From positions 186,001 through 250,000 of the forward strand of contig CAZMTK010000001.1 in NCBI GenBank assembly GCA_964569245.1: a DNA stretch of 64,000 nucleotides, read 5' to 3'. Position 1 is the stretch's first letter; each line of letters starts with the position of its first letter. Of the stretch, positions 51,852-61,181 are shown in pieces. A program made the translations under genes and the position numbers. Below the pieces are notes generated by a model that saw only the letters and a program-made list of their open reading frames with translations, ran no database searches and had not been told where the DNA came from. The DNA comes from JAAYTY01 sp964569245 (GTDB lineage: Bacteria; Fermentibacterota; Fermentibacteria; Fermentibacterales; Fermentibacteraceae).

Positions 51852-53079
51852 CACCTCTGCCCTCCCTCCCCGCCGAGCCCTGCCTGTCGCTGAAGGACCA
51901 TGTGATGCCGTAGCTGTATCTCCTCTCCTGGTCGTCCGTAACGTCCTCCGCGGCACCGACCAGTGAGAACCCCCCTATGTCGAACGACGAGATGAGATCC
52001 AGCGCCTCGGACCATCCCTCGTCCGCGCTGTGAACCGCGACCAGCCTCCCTCCCAGCCTGAGGAATCCCGAGGAGCCCCAGCGCATTCCTGGCAATGCCG
52101 TTGCGCCGACGCGCGTGCTGTCCGCCGATGCGAGCACCGATGCCGCCGTAGAGAGAGGGCCCAGCAGGTGGGCTCCCATGGCTGCGCCGCCGTCGTCGAG
52201 CACGGCCTCGACTCCCGCGAGTCCTCGATCCGCAGTCAGGATGCCCTCGATGTCGTCAGTGCCCTGGGGTTTTCTGACGCAGAGGGAGACAGAGAACCCT
52301 GCGACCACTGCGGAAGGGCCCGCTGCCCAGCCGGCGGACAGCGAGTCGGGCGCCCAGGCGCCGTCAATCCTCGCCACGAGGTCGAGAGGCCCTGCATCGG
52401 CGCAGACCCTCACGTGGGCGCCGGCCGAGGCCACGGTGTCCGAACCGGTGATGGATGCAGCGAGCTGGCCCGACAGGAAGCCCGAAAAGGCTTCCTGCGC
52501 CGCCCTGGCCTCCCACATGTGGACTCCGGTCCTCCTCATCGCGAGCCCGGCCCTGCCCCTGAAGCCGCCTGCAACCGCCGCCAGCCATGCCGCGCCGCCG
52601 TCGGTGGATCTCTGCCAGAACCATCCGCCCGCCTCCAGAGGCCCGGCGTCGAGGAGAACCATCTGCGAAGATATCGTGTCCTCCCTCGCCAGCACCGCAG
52701 AGAAGCCCAGCCCTCCCGGGAGGGGGCGCCTCAGCGATCCCGAGTACCGGTTCCTGCCCCGGGTGTTCTCCAGAAGTCCGACCGTGCTGTCGAAGCTGCT
52801 GTCGGGAATCTGCTCCGTCTTGAACTCCAGCGACCAGCGCCCTCCCGCCCAGATGCCTGCATCCAGCGGGCCGACCACCCTGGCTGACGAGAACGAGCCC
52901 CAGGGCGGGAGCGGACATTCTCCGTACAGCAGCCCGGGCTCGCCGTCCACGAGCACGGCTGTCGGTCCGAGGAGCGGCAGCTCCGACCACTCGAAGCAGA
53001 GGCCGGTCTCGAGGAGGTCCTGCGCCGAGGGCTCGAAAGCTCCAGAGAGGGCAGCCAGGGCGGCGAGATGGAGCGGCAT
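51838..53079 (-). CDS. Putative outer-membrane beta-barrel protein of unknown function
   Basis: A 413-residue protein with a signal-peptide-like start (MPLHLAALAALSGAF). It then has a long series of short amphipathic segments with alternating hydrophobic residues and glycine turns (GLGFSAVLARED, GRAGLAMRRTG, VAGFSVSLCV, SFDIGGFSLVGAAEDVT), ending in YSYGITWSFSDRQ. This is typical of a small outer-membrane barrel, but no family is recognised. It sits between pgi (TGATG junction) and purN. Confidence 0.6.
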   Translation of the reverse strand: MPLHLAALAALSGAFEPSAQDLLETGLCFEWSELPLLGPTAVLVDGEPGLLYGECPLPPWGSFSSARVVGPLDAGIWAGGRWSLEFKTEQIPDSSFDSTVGLLENTRGRNRYSGSLRRPLPGGLGFSAVLAREDTISSQMVLLDAGPLEAGGWFWQRSTDGGAAWLAAVAGGFRGRAGLAMRRTGVHMWEARAAQEAFSGFLSGQLAASITGSDTVASAGAHVRVCADAGPLDLVARIDGAWAPDSLSAGWAAGPSAVVAGFSVSLCVRKPQGTDDIEGILTADRGLAGVEAVLDDGGAAMGAHLLGPLSTAASVLASADSTRVGATALPGMRWGSSGFLRLGGRLVAVHSADEGWSEALDLISSFDIGGFSLVGAAEDVTDDQERRYSYGITWSFSDRQGSAGREGRGDGGG

Positions 53080-54329
53080 CACCTGTATCCGGGCCTCCCC
53101 ATCTCTTTGAAAGTCAAAATCTTGCCTCTCTCGACACCGGGCTGGTCGAGCGGGTCCACTCCGAGCGCCAGCCCGCACAGGACGGTGGCTATCTCCAAGG
53201 CCATGAAGACCTCTCCGCAGAAGGCCTCGCACGGGGTTCCCTCGCGGGAAAGAGCGGTGACCGGAAGCCCTCTCTCGGACAGAGCGGCGGCAGTCGCGCG
53301 GGCTTCGGCGCTGCGCAGCTCCTCCATCGTCCTCCCCTGGAGCCACTCGATCGAGGGGTACCCCTCGAAGCCTCCGGGCAGGGCGTCCGATCCGTCCTCG
53401 CAGGACAGGAAGGTGAAGAACTTGTCGGGTGGCCCCTCCATGAAGAGCTGCACCAGCGAGTGCTGGTCGGCAGGCCCTCTCGACGGGAGAGGAGTCTGGC
53501 CGGTGCGGATCTCGCGGCCCGAGATGTCGAGGCGCTTCCCCAGGCTTTCGGCCCAGAGCTGGGCGAACCAGAGCGCCGTGTCGTACAGGCAGTCGGCATA
53601 GGCGAAGAAGACATGGACCGGGTGGGAGCGGAAGAACTCGAGGTAACAGGCTGCGATTCTCGAGGCGAGGCTGGAGGGACCGTTCGCCAGGAAGTCCTCC
53701 GAGACCGCGGCGGCCCCCCTGAGAAGCTCGCGGCAGTCCAGGCCGGCGAGCGCGGCCGGGAACACCCCTACCGGACTCAGGACGCTGTACCGCCCCCCGA
53801 CCAAGGGAGGGATCGGCAGTGCGTGCCAGCCCCTGTCTGAAGCGGCCTTCCTGAGGTCGCCCTTGACAGGATCCGTGACGGCCACCGTCCTGGAGTCTCG
53901 GATGTCAGGCGGCAGCCAGTCGTAGAAGTCGAGGAGCACCGCCATAGTCTCGGCGGTCGCTCCAGATTTCGTCACTACCGCGAGGAGGGTCCTCCGGGGG
54001 TCGCTCTCTCGCTTGACTGCCTCGATGGTCCGGGGGTCGGGAGAGTCCGCGATGAACACCCTCCTCCCCTTCGTTCCGCAAGCAGACAGAAGGGCCCTCG
54101 GGCCGAGAGCGGAGCCGCCTATGCCGTCTATGACGACGGTGTCGATCTCCGGGCTCAGGAGTTCCGCGAGTTCGAGGCTGGCCTCGAGAAGGCCGCCGTC
54201 CCCCGGCAGGTCCATGAAGCCCAGCCTGCCCGCCTCCCTCCATCGCTCGAACTCCTGCAGAACTCCGCGGGGCAGTGGTCGGAAGTCGAGGCCTGTCTCG
54301 AACCTGAGCGCGGGGTTCTTCTCACTCAT
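53079..54329 (-). CDS. pgi: Glucose-6-phosphate isomerase, short form
   Basis: A 416-residue SIS-fold isomerase of glucose 6-phosphate and fructose 6-phosphate. Conserved parts are DGIGGSALGPRALL, VVTKSGATAETMA (sugar-phosphate binding), HSLVQLFMEGP with the catalytic Glu, and a C-terminal LTFKEMGRP carrying the ring-opening Lys. It is shorter than the classical 550-residue enzyme, as in many bacteria. The ATG at 54329 has GGAGG upstream and overlaps the lipoprotein gene by 8 nt. Confidence 0.92.
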   Translation of the reverse strand: MSEKNPALRFETGLDFRPLPRGVLQEFERWREAGRLGFMDLPGDGGLLEASLELAELLSPEIDTVVIDGIGGSALGPRALLSACGTKGRRVFIADSPDPRTIEAVKRESDPRRTLLAVVTKSGATAETMAVLLDFYDWLPPDIRDSRTVAVTDPVKGDLRKAASDRGWHALPIPPLVGGRYSVLSPVGVFPAALAGLDCRELLRGAAAVSEDFLANGPSSLASRIAACYLEFFRSHPVHVFFAYADCLYDTALWFAQLWAESLGKRLDISGREIRTGQTPLPSRGPADQHSLVQLFMEGPPDKFFTFLSCEDGSDALPGGFEGYPSIEWLQGRTMEELRSAEARATAAALSERGLPVTALSREGTPCEAFCGEVFMALEIATVLCGLALGVDPLDQPGVERGKILTFKEMGRPGYR

Positions 54330-55152
54330 TCCATTCCTCCATGCCTCCGGACCAGACGAGCACACCGCCGTCCAGGGGCTCCTCGGGGATCACGGTCACA
54401 TTCTCTCCGGCCGTGCAGAGCCGCTCTATCCCGATGGTGTCCCCCCCGGCGGAGATCACGAAGGACTCGAGCCCGGAGTCCAGGATCGCCCCCCTAGGGA
54501 GTCCCAGCGATCCGTCGAATACGAATCCTCCCGGCACGGCGATTCCTGAATATACGGCGCTGTCCCTCGCGGCATGAACCAGCGCAGCTCCGTTGCCCGA
54601 TTCCGGCCACTCATGGACGAGCGCTCCCTCCGGGGCCCGCAGCACGAATACGCTCTCCGGCAGCATGGCGATTCCAGCGCAGGGCTTTCCCGGGGGACAT
54701 GCAGTGCCTGGAGCTGCGGACGTCCAGGCGAGGATGCCCGGCGCAGGAGCGACCAGCGCCAGGCGCGATCCGGCCTCCAGATCCGCAAGCCTGTCCTCGA
54801 GGCGCGAGATCTCCGACTCCGACGAGCCGCTGGCGCGCGCGAGCGAGAGCTGGAGGGTCACCATCTCGATCTGGAGGCCGACGAGCGAATCCTTCCCGAG
54901 CGCCACCGTGTCGCCCTGCAGGATCTCCCGGCCGGGCTGAAGGAAAACCGACTCGACCAGCACCGGGCCGTTCGTCTGCCATGAGATCTCCAGGGTGTCG
55001 GGTCCTGCAGGTTCTGCGTGGAACACTGCCGGGGGCTGAGGGTATGCGACTGCCGACCTGGTGCGGGCAGGCTCCGGCGGATCTGACGGTCTGCCTCCAC
55101 AGGCCGCGGCGAGGATAGCCAGCGGGACTGGACGGAGGAGCGCCGCACGCAT
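54322..55152 (-). CDS. Membrane-fusion-like lipoprotein
   Basis: A 276-residue lipoprotein with the lipobox LAAAC near residue 18. The mature part has the layout of a periplasmic adaptor (HlyD/MFP). A half barrel-sandwich motif (GPVLVESVFLQPGREILQGDTV) is followed by a short coiled hairpin (EMVTLQLSLARASG...LEDRLADLE). The second half motif (LVAPAPGILAWTSAAPG, GIAML) and a beta-barrel tail complete it. No transporter partner lies beside it. The ATG at 55152 has no clear SD. Confidence 0.6.
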   Translation of the reverse strand: MRAALLRPVPLAILAAACGGRPSDPPEPARTRSAVAYPQPPAVFHAEPAGPDTLEISWQTNGPVLVESVFLQPGREILQGDTVALGKDSLVGLQIEMVTLQLSLARASGSSESEISRLEDRLADLEAGSRLALVAPAPGILAWTSAAPGTACPPGKPCAGIAMLPESVFVLRAPEGALVHEWPESGNGAALVHAARDSAVYSGIAVPGGFVFDGSLGLPRGAILDSGLESFVISAGGDTIGIERLCTAGENVTVIPEEPLDGGVLVWSGGMEEWNE

Positions 55153-55200
55153 AGCATCGGCGGTCGGCCTGACAGCAGACCAAAGACGAAAGGCCCTCAA

Positions 55201-55881
55201 GTGAAGAGAACCCTGCCGGCGGCGGTCGTGATGATGGCGTGCTCCTGCGGAACCACGCGCACCTCGGGCTTCTTCACGGGTCCTACCGTGGGAGCTCACG
55301 CACCCGGCTCCTCGAGCGCGCAGATCAGCCAGACCGCAGTCACCGATTCGATAGTCAACTGCACGTTCTCCAGCGCTCTCGACGCGCCGTTCGGCGAGGA
55401 CTGCCCGTTCCCGGTGTACAACGGCTCGATGCACGTGACCAACTCGTCCTCCCCCTCGCCGGTGCTGCTCCTCTCCATCGCCGCGCTCGAGGCCGACGGA
55501 ATCGTAGAGGCCGAGTTCGACGTAGAGAGGGGGCCGTCGCACGCCGTGGTCGGCCTCGTCCTGAGGGCGGAGGACGAGAGGAGCTTCCTGCTCGCCGGTG
55601 CGAACTCGCGCGGCCAGTACACCGTACAATACTGCCTCAGGGGGATGTGGCTGCCAGTAATGGGGCTCGACGCATTCGAGGACAGCAGGCTCCTCCCCTA
55701 CGATCCCGGGAGCCTCGTGATCACGGCGGAGGTGCACGGCAGCTATGTCGATCTCTCCGTCAACGGCCAGCTCATTCAGGTAGTCAGGTGCGACATGCCG
55801 GCGACCGGCCAGGCCGGCGTGTTCGTAGACTCGTACATGGATGCTTCCATCGACAGGTTCTCGGTGGTGCCGCTGAGATGA
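55201..55881 (+). CDS. Lipoprotein with concanavalin/LamG-like domain
   Basis: A 226-residue lipoprotein: signal peptide ACSCG with lipidation at Cys14 or Cys16, then one beta-sandwich domain with DGIVEAEFDVERGPSHAVVGLVLRAEDE and SLVITAEVHGSYVDLSVNGQ, ending DSYMDASIDRFSVVPLR. This pattern is that of LamG/DUF1080-type carbohydrate-binding folds. It starts at GTG 55201 and overlaps the deacetylase gene as ATGA, suggesting a joint role at glycan. Confidence 0.68.
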   Translation: MKRTLPAAVVMMACSCGTTRTSGFFTGPTVGAHAPGSSSAQISQTAVTDSIVNCTFSSALDAPFGEDCPFPVYNGSMHVTNSSSPSPVLLLSIAALEADGIVEAEFDVERGPSHAVVGLVLRAEDERSFLLAGANSRGQYTVQYCLRGMWLPVMGLDAFEDSRLLPYDPGSLVITAEVHGSYVDLSVNGQLIQVVRCDMPATGQAGVFVDSYMDASIDRFSVVPLR

Positions 55882-56810
55882 CGATACTCCTCGCCGCTCT
55901 GCTCGCCTTCGCGAGGCCGGGCGCCTATCAGGCCCCAGCTCTCGCGCCCGACCTCGGGGAGTCCGCCGCCCCCGAGGGCGACTGCATACCTGTTCTCTGC
56001 TATCACGGCATCGGAGGCTCCGGCTCTCTCTCCGTGAGTCCCGAACGGTTCAGGAGCGACCTCGAAGCCCTCTACGAGGCGGGCTTCCATCTGGCCCTCC
56101 CCTCCGACATCTCGACCGGGTTCACGAGGGTTCCATCGGACAGGACACCCGTCATCCTGACCTTCGACGACGGCTGGGAGAGCCAGTTCCAGCTCGTGGA
56201 GAGCAGGGACGGCCTCGAGACGGGCGCCGGATGCGCGGTGGGCATACTCGAGGCCTTCTGCGATGCCCACCCCGACTTCGGGCGGGGAGCAGCCTTCTAC
56301 ATCTCCTGGGACAAGATTCCCTTCGGTCAGGACGACCTGATCGAGGAGAAGCTGAACTTCCTTCTGGACAACGGGTACGAGATCGGGAACCATTCCCTGA
56401 GGCACGCGAGCTTCTCGAGACTTCCGACGAGCGAATGGGAGCGGCACCTTGCTGGAGCCGTTGCGAGGATGAAGCCCTACATCGGCCTCCGGACCAGCCT
56501 CGTGACGAGCGTGGCATGGCCGGGCGGAAGGCTCCCGGAGGGAGGCCGTTTCGACGAGATCCTCGAGTCCATGACCTACCAGGGAAACCCGGTTGCCTCG
56601 TGCGGATTCGTGGTGGACGGCTCCCTCCTCGACCTCTCGGAATGCGCCTCGGCCGAAGGCAGGTACAGAATGGGCCGCTTCGACATGGCCAGATGCAGCG
56701 TATACAGCGTGATCCGCTGCAGGCGGATCGTGGACAGGACTCCGAGAACCAGCCTCCACGATCCCCTGCCGTGGAGGCCCCGAGCCCTGCCCCCGCTGCT
56801 GCTCAGGTAG
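55878..56810 (+). CDS. Exported polysaccharide deacetylase
   Basis: A 310-residue NodB-fold (CE4) enzyme. After a signal peptide it has IPVLCYHGIGG, the catalytic and metal Asp pair in ILTFDDGW, the metal histidines in NHSLRHASF (H-x3-H) and SVAWPGGR. The enzyme should remove N-acetyl groups from peptidoglycan or another surface polymer. It is translationally coupled to the lipoprotein upstream. The pair stands alone on the plus strand between two minus-strand blocks. Confidence 0.87.
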   Translation: MTILLAALLAFARPGAYQAPALAPDLGESAAPEGDCIPVLCYHGIGGSGSLSVSPERFRSDLEALYEAGFHLALPSDISTGFTRVPSDRTPVILTFDDGWESQFQLVESRDGLETGAGCAVGILEAFCDAHPDFGRGAAFYISWDKIPFGQDDLIEEKLNFLLDNGYEIGNHSLRHASFSRLPTSEWERHLAGAVARMKPYIGLRTSLVTSVAWPGGRLPEGGRFDEILESMTYQGNPVASCGFVVDGSLLDLSECASAEGRYRMGRFDMARCSVYSVIRCRRIVDRTPRTSLHDPLPWRPRALPPLLLR

Positions 56811-56827
56811 TATCCGGCTCCTCCGGA

Positions 56828-57406
56828 TCACCTTTCCGGGCAGCGTTCCGTGCCCCTGCTCCTGTGACAGCCGTGATCGCGAGACAAGCCCGCCCGCCCG
56901 CGGGGATGAAAGATCGGCGGTTGACGGAGGCCTGCGGCTGCTGCAGCGATCTGGGAGTCGTTGAGGATCTCCCTGATCGCCGCGACTGTCTCCGAGACGA
57001 TGACGACCGCCTCGTCCTCGAACTCGTCAACCCGGCCTTCGGCGAGCTCCACGTCCAGGGCTTCGAAATCGTCGGAGGCGAAGATCTCGATGAAGGGCTC
57101 GGCGCCGCCCGGAGGCAGCAGCTCGCTCTCGAGCTCCGCCAGCTCCCTGTCGCACTCCCCCACGAGGTCTCCGATCATTCGGGCCTGATCCTCGTCGAGA
57201 TCAGCGGAGCACAGGAACATTCCCAGCCCGCGCAGTGTCGGGAACATCGCCTCCCACCTCGCGACGCTCTCCATCCAGGGGAACGCCTCGATCGCGGTTC
57301 CGCCTGTCGTACGGCAGCCCGGGCAGAGCCCCGGCCGGCAGGAGCCCCCATCCCATGCCGCTGCGACGCAGGCGGCAGCAAGAAGAAATACGACCGGGCG
57401 CATCAT
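56828..57406 (-). CDS. Spy/CpxP-like periplasmic protein
   Basis: A 192-residue exported helical protein with signal peptide MMRPVVFLLAAACVAAA. The mature part has SADLDEDQARMIGDLVGECDRELAELE and a later ILNDSQIAAAAA, the two LTxxQ-like helical motifs of the Spy/CpxP/CnrX fold, joined by an acidic helix (VDEFEDEAVVIVSETV). Four Cys near the N-terminus (CRPGLCPGC) may bind metal. The start is one of two adjacent ATG codons (57406 or 57403) after GGAGG. It is the last gene of the mutL operon. Confidence 0.55.
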   Translation of the reverse strand: MMRPVVFLLAAACVAAAWDGGSCRPGLCPGCRTTGGTAIEAFPWMESVARWEAMFPTLRGLGMFLCSADLDEDQARMIGDLVGECDRELAELESELLPPGGAEPFIEIFASDDFEALDVELAEGRVDEFEDEAVVIVSETVAAIREILNDSQIAAAAAGLRQPPIFHPRGRAGLSRDHGCHRSRGTERCPER

Positions 57407-57458
57407 GTCACCTCCATGGAATGTCCGACGGAATCTACCCCTCCGCATCCCGCGTGTT

Positions 57459-58328
57459 TCAGCGCCGGAATCCCTGCGGCCCCCGCTCTGCACACGGCTG
57501 CTCCGAGAGGTCCGTCAGAGTCCAGGCCCTGGGCGGCAGGGGCCTGTAGCGCATGGATGGAAAACCGACGCAAAGCACCGCGGCGAGCCTGCATCCCCGT
57601 GTCCCGGGCAGGCGCCATCGCCCGGCGAGCGGGTAGAGAACTTCGGCGACGCCGTTCCAGAAAGCCCCCAGACCCATTTCGTGAGCCCTCATCATGACTA
57701 GCGTCGCGGCAATGACGCCGTCGGAGCGCCAGGTCGGGTTCCGGCGGGGCACCATGAAGAACAGGACCAGGGGGGCCCCCCGGAAGACGAGGTCCTCTCC
57801 GGAAGCGAGCCTCTTCACGAAGGCCGTCCTTCCCGAAAGAAGGCCGGCGACCCGCAGGATGCCCGCTCTCCACAGGGCTCCGACCAGTTTCCGGAGCGGA
57901 GCGTACAGCATGCTGCGAACCCTGGCTGCGCCGCCCACCGAAACTATCCTGAGACCCTGCGCATTCGTTCCCGTGGGGCTGTAGCCGGCAATCTCCAGAA
58001 GGCGACCGAGAGTCTCCCGGGGCACGTCCCGGTCCTCGAAGAGCCTGACCGATCTCCTCGTGGATGCGAGCCCGAGCAGGAAGTCCGTTCCGGGAGGTGC
58101 GGCGAACACGGTTCCTACGAGGAAGGCGTCGGTCGGGCATGTGGAGGCGCAGTGGCCGCACCCGATGCAGGAGGAGGAGTCGAAGACCGGCCTGCCGCTC
58201 GGTCCGGGCGATGCGGCTCCGGTGACGCAAGCCGCGGAGCAGGCTCCGCACCCGGTGCACTTCCCCGGATCGAGTGCCGCCCAGGGAGCGAACCCATTCA
58301 CGGAAGCGCCGCTCCGCGAGGGGTTCAC
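57459..58328 (-). CDS. Nitroreductase with N-terminal 2[4Fe-4S] ferredoxin domain
   Basis: A 289-residue fusion. Residues 15-60 hold two clusters (CTGCGACSAAC and CIGCGHCASTCP). The FMN-binding nitroreductase fold follows, with TRRSVRLFEDRDVPRETLGRLLEIAGYSPTGTNAQ as its start and LVMMRAHEMGLGAFWNG and LCVGFPSMRY later. The ferredoxin part can feed electrons to the flavin. The GTG at 58328 overlaps the upstream stop as GTGA and has GGAGG upstream. The substrate is unknown. Confidence 0.88.
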   Translation of the reverse strand: MNPSRSGASVNGFAPWAALDPGKCTGCGACSAACVTGAASPGPSGRPVFDSSSCIGCGHCASTCPTDAFLVGTVFAAPPGTDFLLGLASTRRSVRLFEDRDVPRETLGRLLEIAGYSPTGTNAQGLRIVSVGGAARVRSMLYAPLRKLVGALWRAGILRVAGLLSGRTAFVKRLASGEDLVFRGAPLVLFFMVPRRNPTWRSDGVIAATLVMMRAHEMGLGAFWNGVAEVLYPLAGRWRLPGTRGCRLAAVLCVGFPSMRYRPLPPRAWTLTDLSEQPCAERGPQGFRR

Positions 58329-59911
58329 GGAAGAACCTCCATGTCCACTCCGGTTGTCACTACGCCCGGCCGGACGAGGACTACGCCCGCCCCTGCTCCG
58401 TAGGATTCGCCTCTCCCATCCCACCTTCCGTTGCCGTTCCTGTCGGCGAAGGCAGCAACGGTGTATCTGCCTGCTGCGACGGGCCTGACGACGTAGGGCC
58501 CCTCGGACGGGATGCGGAAGACGTAGGCGTTTCCGCTCCCTCCTGCCGGCGAAACCTCCAGCACAAGGTCGTAGCCCCCGGTGATGACTCCTGAGATGCC
58601 GCCCGGCTCGGTTCCCCAGGCGGATATGAACGACCACGAAATGGCTCCGAGGGTGTCCCCAGACGCCCCCTGCAGGCCCGCCGCGATGTCAATCCTGTGC
58701 TGCTCCTCGCCGAGCAGCTCGTGCTCGGGCAGGAAGGCGAAGGACCTGCCGTCCCTCCTCTCGAGCCTGCCCTCGATCTGCTCGCCGTCGGAGACTCTGA
58801 CCACGGAGAACCTGGCCGCCAGCGAGTCGAGGTCGACCCAGTCCGAGAATGCGAACTCGAACGGACCGGATGCGGGAGCAGAAAGGGCACCCGGCTCCGG
58901 GAGCCTGCTGGTGATCCTCAGGCTGTCCGAGGGGAGAGAGTCGGAGGAGTCGAACTCCAGGCTGTCGAGGGGGGTCGTGTTGCCCACCATGTCCGACACA
59001 TCGTGAACCACGAGCCGGAGCTCTCCGGACGGCAGAGGGGATGTCGCCACGATGACGCTCCTGGGCTCCCTGCCTCCGGTGCCCCAGCCTCCGAATGCGA
59101 CGACCGGGGCACCGGAGCTGTCCGAGACGGAGAAGCATCCCCTGCAGTCCGGAGGAAGGGAGACCTGCTCGTTGAATGTGATCTTGAGATGGTTCCTGTC
59201 GGTCTGCACGACCGCAGAGACTGTCGGGCCGACGGTGTCCACCACCGTCATCAGCACCTCCATCTCGAGGCTGGAGTTTCCGACCACCGCCAGCGTTTCT
59301 GCGCCCGCCTCGGCATCCCTGCTCCAGTCCAGCGTGAAGTCCGGATCCTCGTAGCATAGTAGGCGGTACTCTCCGGGCTCGAGCCAGGCCAGCTCGGCCC
59401 TCGAAGAGGAGTCGGCGGAGGTCCGACGCAGGAGGAGGCCGGTTGCGGCATCGTAGAGCTCCAGGAGAGTGCGCTCCGATATCGCCCCTCCCCCCTGGCG
59501 CCTTACAAGGACATCCAGCCCTCCCGGGGGCAGAGAGTCCAGGCCGCTGAAGGCCATCTCCACCGGCGCCTCCGTCCTGTTGCCGTGGAGGTCCGAGATC
59601 CCCGGCGGGATGTGTACCACCATCGTGCGGAGCCCCAGGGGCTCCTCCAGTTCTATGGTCATCAGCCTTCCTGACATGCCGATCCGGAACCCGCCGCCCG
59701 GATAGACGAGAACCTCCGCCGAGGACTCTTCCAGCCTTTCGGACCATGCGATCTCTATGCGGTCCGTTTCCGGAATGCCGGGGCCGGGTGCGGGTTGAAC
59801 GGACGACACCTCGGGAGGAGCCTCGTCCTCGGGGCCTCCTGAGGGGGCCTCTATCCTTGCGCAGCCGAAGGACAGCGGCAGGACGGCAAGCAGCGCCAGC
59901 CGGACCTTCAA
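58325..59911 (-). CDS. Lipoprotein with Ig-like (Big_5/SbsA) domains
   Basis: A 528-residue lipoprotein with lipobox LSFGC (Cys17). Repeated Ig-like units begin PPEVSSVQPAPGPGIPETDRIEIAWSERLEE, then DTVGPTVSAVVQTDRNHLKITFNEQV, and FEFAFSDWVDLDSLAARFSV. The C-terminus is a small SdrD/CarD-like beta domain with AFADRNGNGRWDGRGE. It is anchored outside the cytoplasm and probably structural. It starts at TTG 59911 in a TTGA overlap. Confidence 0.72.
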   Translation of the reverse strand: MKVRLALLAVLPLSFGCARIEAPSGGPEDEAPPEVSSVQPAPGPGIPETDRIEIAWSERLEESSAEVLVYPGGGFRIGMSGRLMTIELEEPLGLRTMVVHIPPGISDLHGNRTEAPVEMAFSGLDSLPPGGLDVLVRRQGGGAISERTLLELYDAATGLLLRRTSADSSSRAELAWLEPGEYRLLCYEDPDFTLDWSRDAEAGAETLAVVGNSSLEMEVLMTVVDTVGPTVSAVVQTDRNHLKITFNEQVSLPPDCRGCFSVSDSSGAPVVAFGGWGTGGREPRSVIVATSPLPSGELRLVVHDVSDMVGNTTPLDSLEFDSSDSLPSDSLRITSRLPEPGALSAPASGPFEFAFSDWVDLDSLAARFSVVRVSDGEQIEGRLERRDGRSFAFLPEHELLGEEQHRIDIAAGLQGASGDTLGAISWSFISAWGTEPGGISGVITGGYDLVLEVSPAGGSGNAYVFRIPSEGPYVVRPVAAGRYTVAAFADRNGNGRWDGRGESYGAGAGVVLVRPGVVTTGVDMEVLP

Positions 59912-61179
59912 GGCTTCCTTGCCTTCGCCGACTGGCCCTTCCTCAGCGCGCCGGCACGCCGGTAGAAGCCCGCCGCCTCGGAGTGGCGCTTCTGCTTCTC
60001 CAGCACTATTGCCAGCTCCGAGAGGAACTCGGGGTCGTCTGGAATCAGCTCGGCTGCCCTCCTGAGGCTGGTCTCTGCCTGCGCAGGATTGTCCAGCAGG
60101 TTCTGGCTCCTCCCGAGATAGAACCAGGCGAGCGCGTTCTCGGGATTGTCCAGCACCACCCTCGACAGGATCTCCGAAGCCTTCTGGTAGAGCCCCTTCC
60201 TGAGCTCGGATACGCCCTCGAGAACCGCGATCTCGGACTTCTCGGCGCCCAGCCTCGAGGCTTCGGCCGCCCAGTCCTTCTGACGGAGAGTCCCGAGGCT
60301 TTCAAGCAGCCCTCTTGCGCGGAGATAGGCGGCTCTCTGCGCCGCGATCCTCGCGGCCGGCTCGGTCCGCACCGCCGCCCCGCCGGCCTGCCTGGCCTGC
60401 TGAGCCGGCTGGGCCTTCTGAGGCTCATGCGGAAGCCCCGAGGCGGGTGCGGCGGTCTCCTCGCGCGGCTGCGGCGTCAGGGGCCGGGCGGCGGCGGGAG
60501 CCGCTTCCTCATGCACCGGAACAGGAGGGGCAGTCTCCGCCGAGGCCATCATCTCCTCGATGTCCCGGACCTCGATGTCCAGATCCGCCTCTTCCTGCGC
60601 CCCTTCGTCGGAAGCTGCGAACAGAGCCATCTGCCTGCCGGTAAGCTTGTCGGAGACGAGCTTGGTGAAGAACGCCATCTGCTTCTTCTCGTCGTCTATC
60701 TTCACCAGCGGCCGCAGGTGGAACTCGCTGATGTTGTCCGCCAGCAGCAGCCTCTGCCGGATTTCGAGCGGAAGCTTGAGGACGTTGAGCACCTGAGTGA
60801 TGCGGGCTCTCGAGTAGCCCAGCATGTCCGCCAGCCTGCTGCGGTTCGGAACGATCTCGCGTTTCAGGAGGCCGTCGAAGAACATCGCCTCCTCGATGCA
60901 GTTCTCGATCGTCCTGTGAGCGATCGGGATGTGGACCGGGCTCCTCACGACCATCGCCCTCACGGAGATCCTGGAGGCGCTTCGAGCCCACCACAGCGAC
61001 TTGTGGTGGGCGACAAGCGAGTAGCCGGCCTCCTCCTCCATCAGCACCGGCGGAAGAACCGGCTCGTCCTCGTCGAACGCCGGATCCCAGTCTCCCGGCG
61101 GCGGGAGGCACTCGATCTGCTCGATGCGCAGCTCCTCGAGCGGCATGTGCTCGACGGGCGACTCGTCGGTCTTCGGCAT
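59908..61179 (-). CDS. ParB/KorB-type helix-turn-helix protein with C-terminal TPRs
   Basis: A 423-residue protein. Residues about 85-190 resemble the ParB central HTH region (REIVPNRSRLADMLGYSRARITQVLNVLKLP and LLLADNISEFHLRPLVKI). The N-terminal ParB nuclease/CTPase motif is not seen; instead there is a short region ending AHHKSLWWARS. A Pro/Ala-rich linker (215-280) leads to TPR helices (ALAWFYLGRSQNLLDNPAQAETSL). The ATG at 61179 has GGAGG 6 nt upstream, inside the miaA end region. It may be a DNA-binding scaffold; partition is unlikely without parA. Confidence 0.7.
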   Translation of the reverse strand: MPKTDESPVEHMPLEELRIEQIECLPPPGDWDPAFDEDEPVLPPVLMEEEAGYSLVAHHKSLWWARSASRISVRAMVVRSPVHIPIAHRTIENCIEEAMFFDGLLKREIVPNRSRLADMLGYSRARITQVLNVLKLPLEIRQRLLLADNISEFHLRPLVKIDDEKKQMAFFTKLVSDKLTGRQMALFAASDEGAQEEADLDIEVRDIEEMMASAETAPPVPVHEEAAPAAARPLTPQPREETAAPASGLPHEPQKAQPAQQARQAGGAAVRTEPAARIAAQRAAYLRARGLLESLGTLRQKDWAAEASRLGAEKSEIAVLEGVSELRKGLYQKASEILSRVVLDNPENALAWFYLGRSQNLLDNPAQAETSLRRAAELIPDDPEFLSELAIVLEKQKRHSEAAGFYRRAGALRKGQSAKARKP

Positions 61180-61181
61180 GG

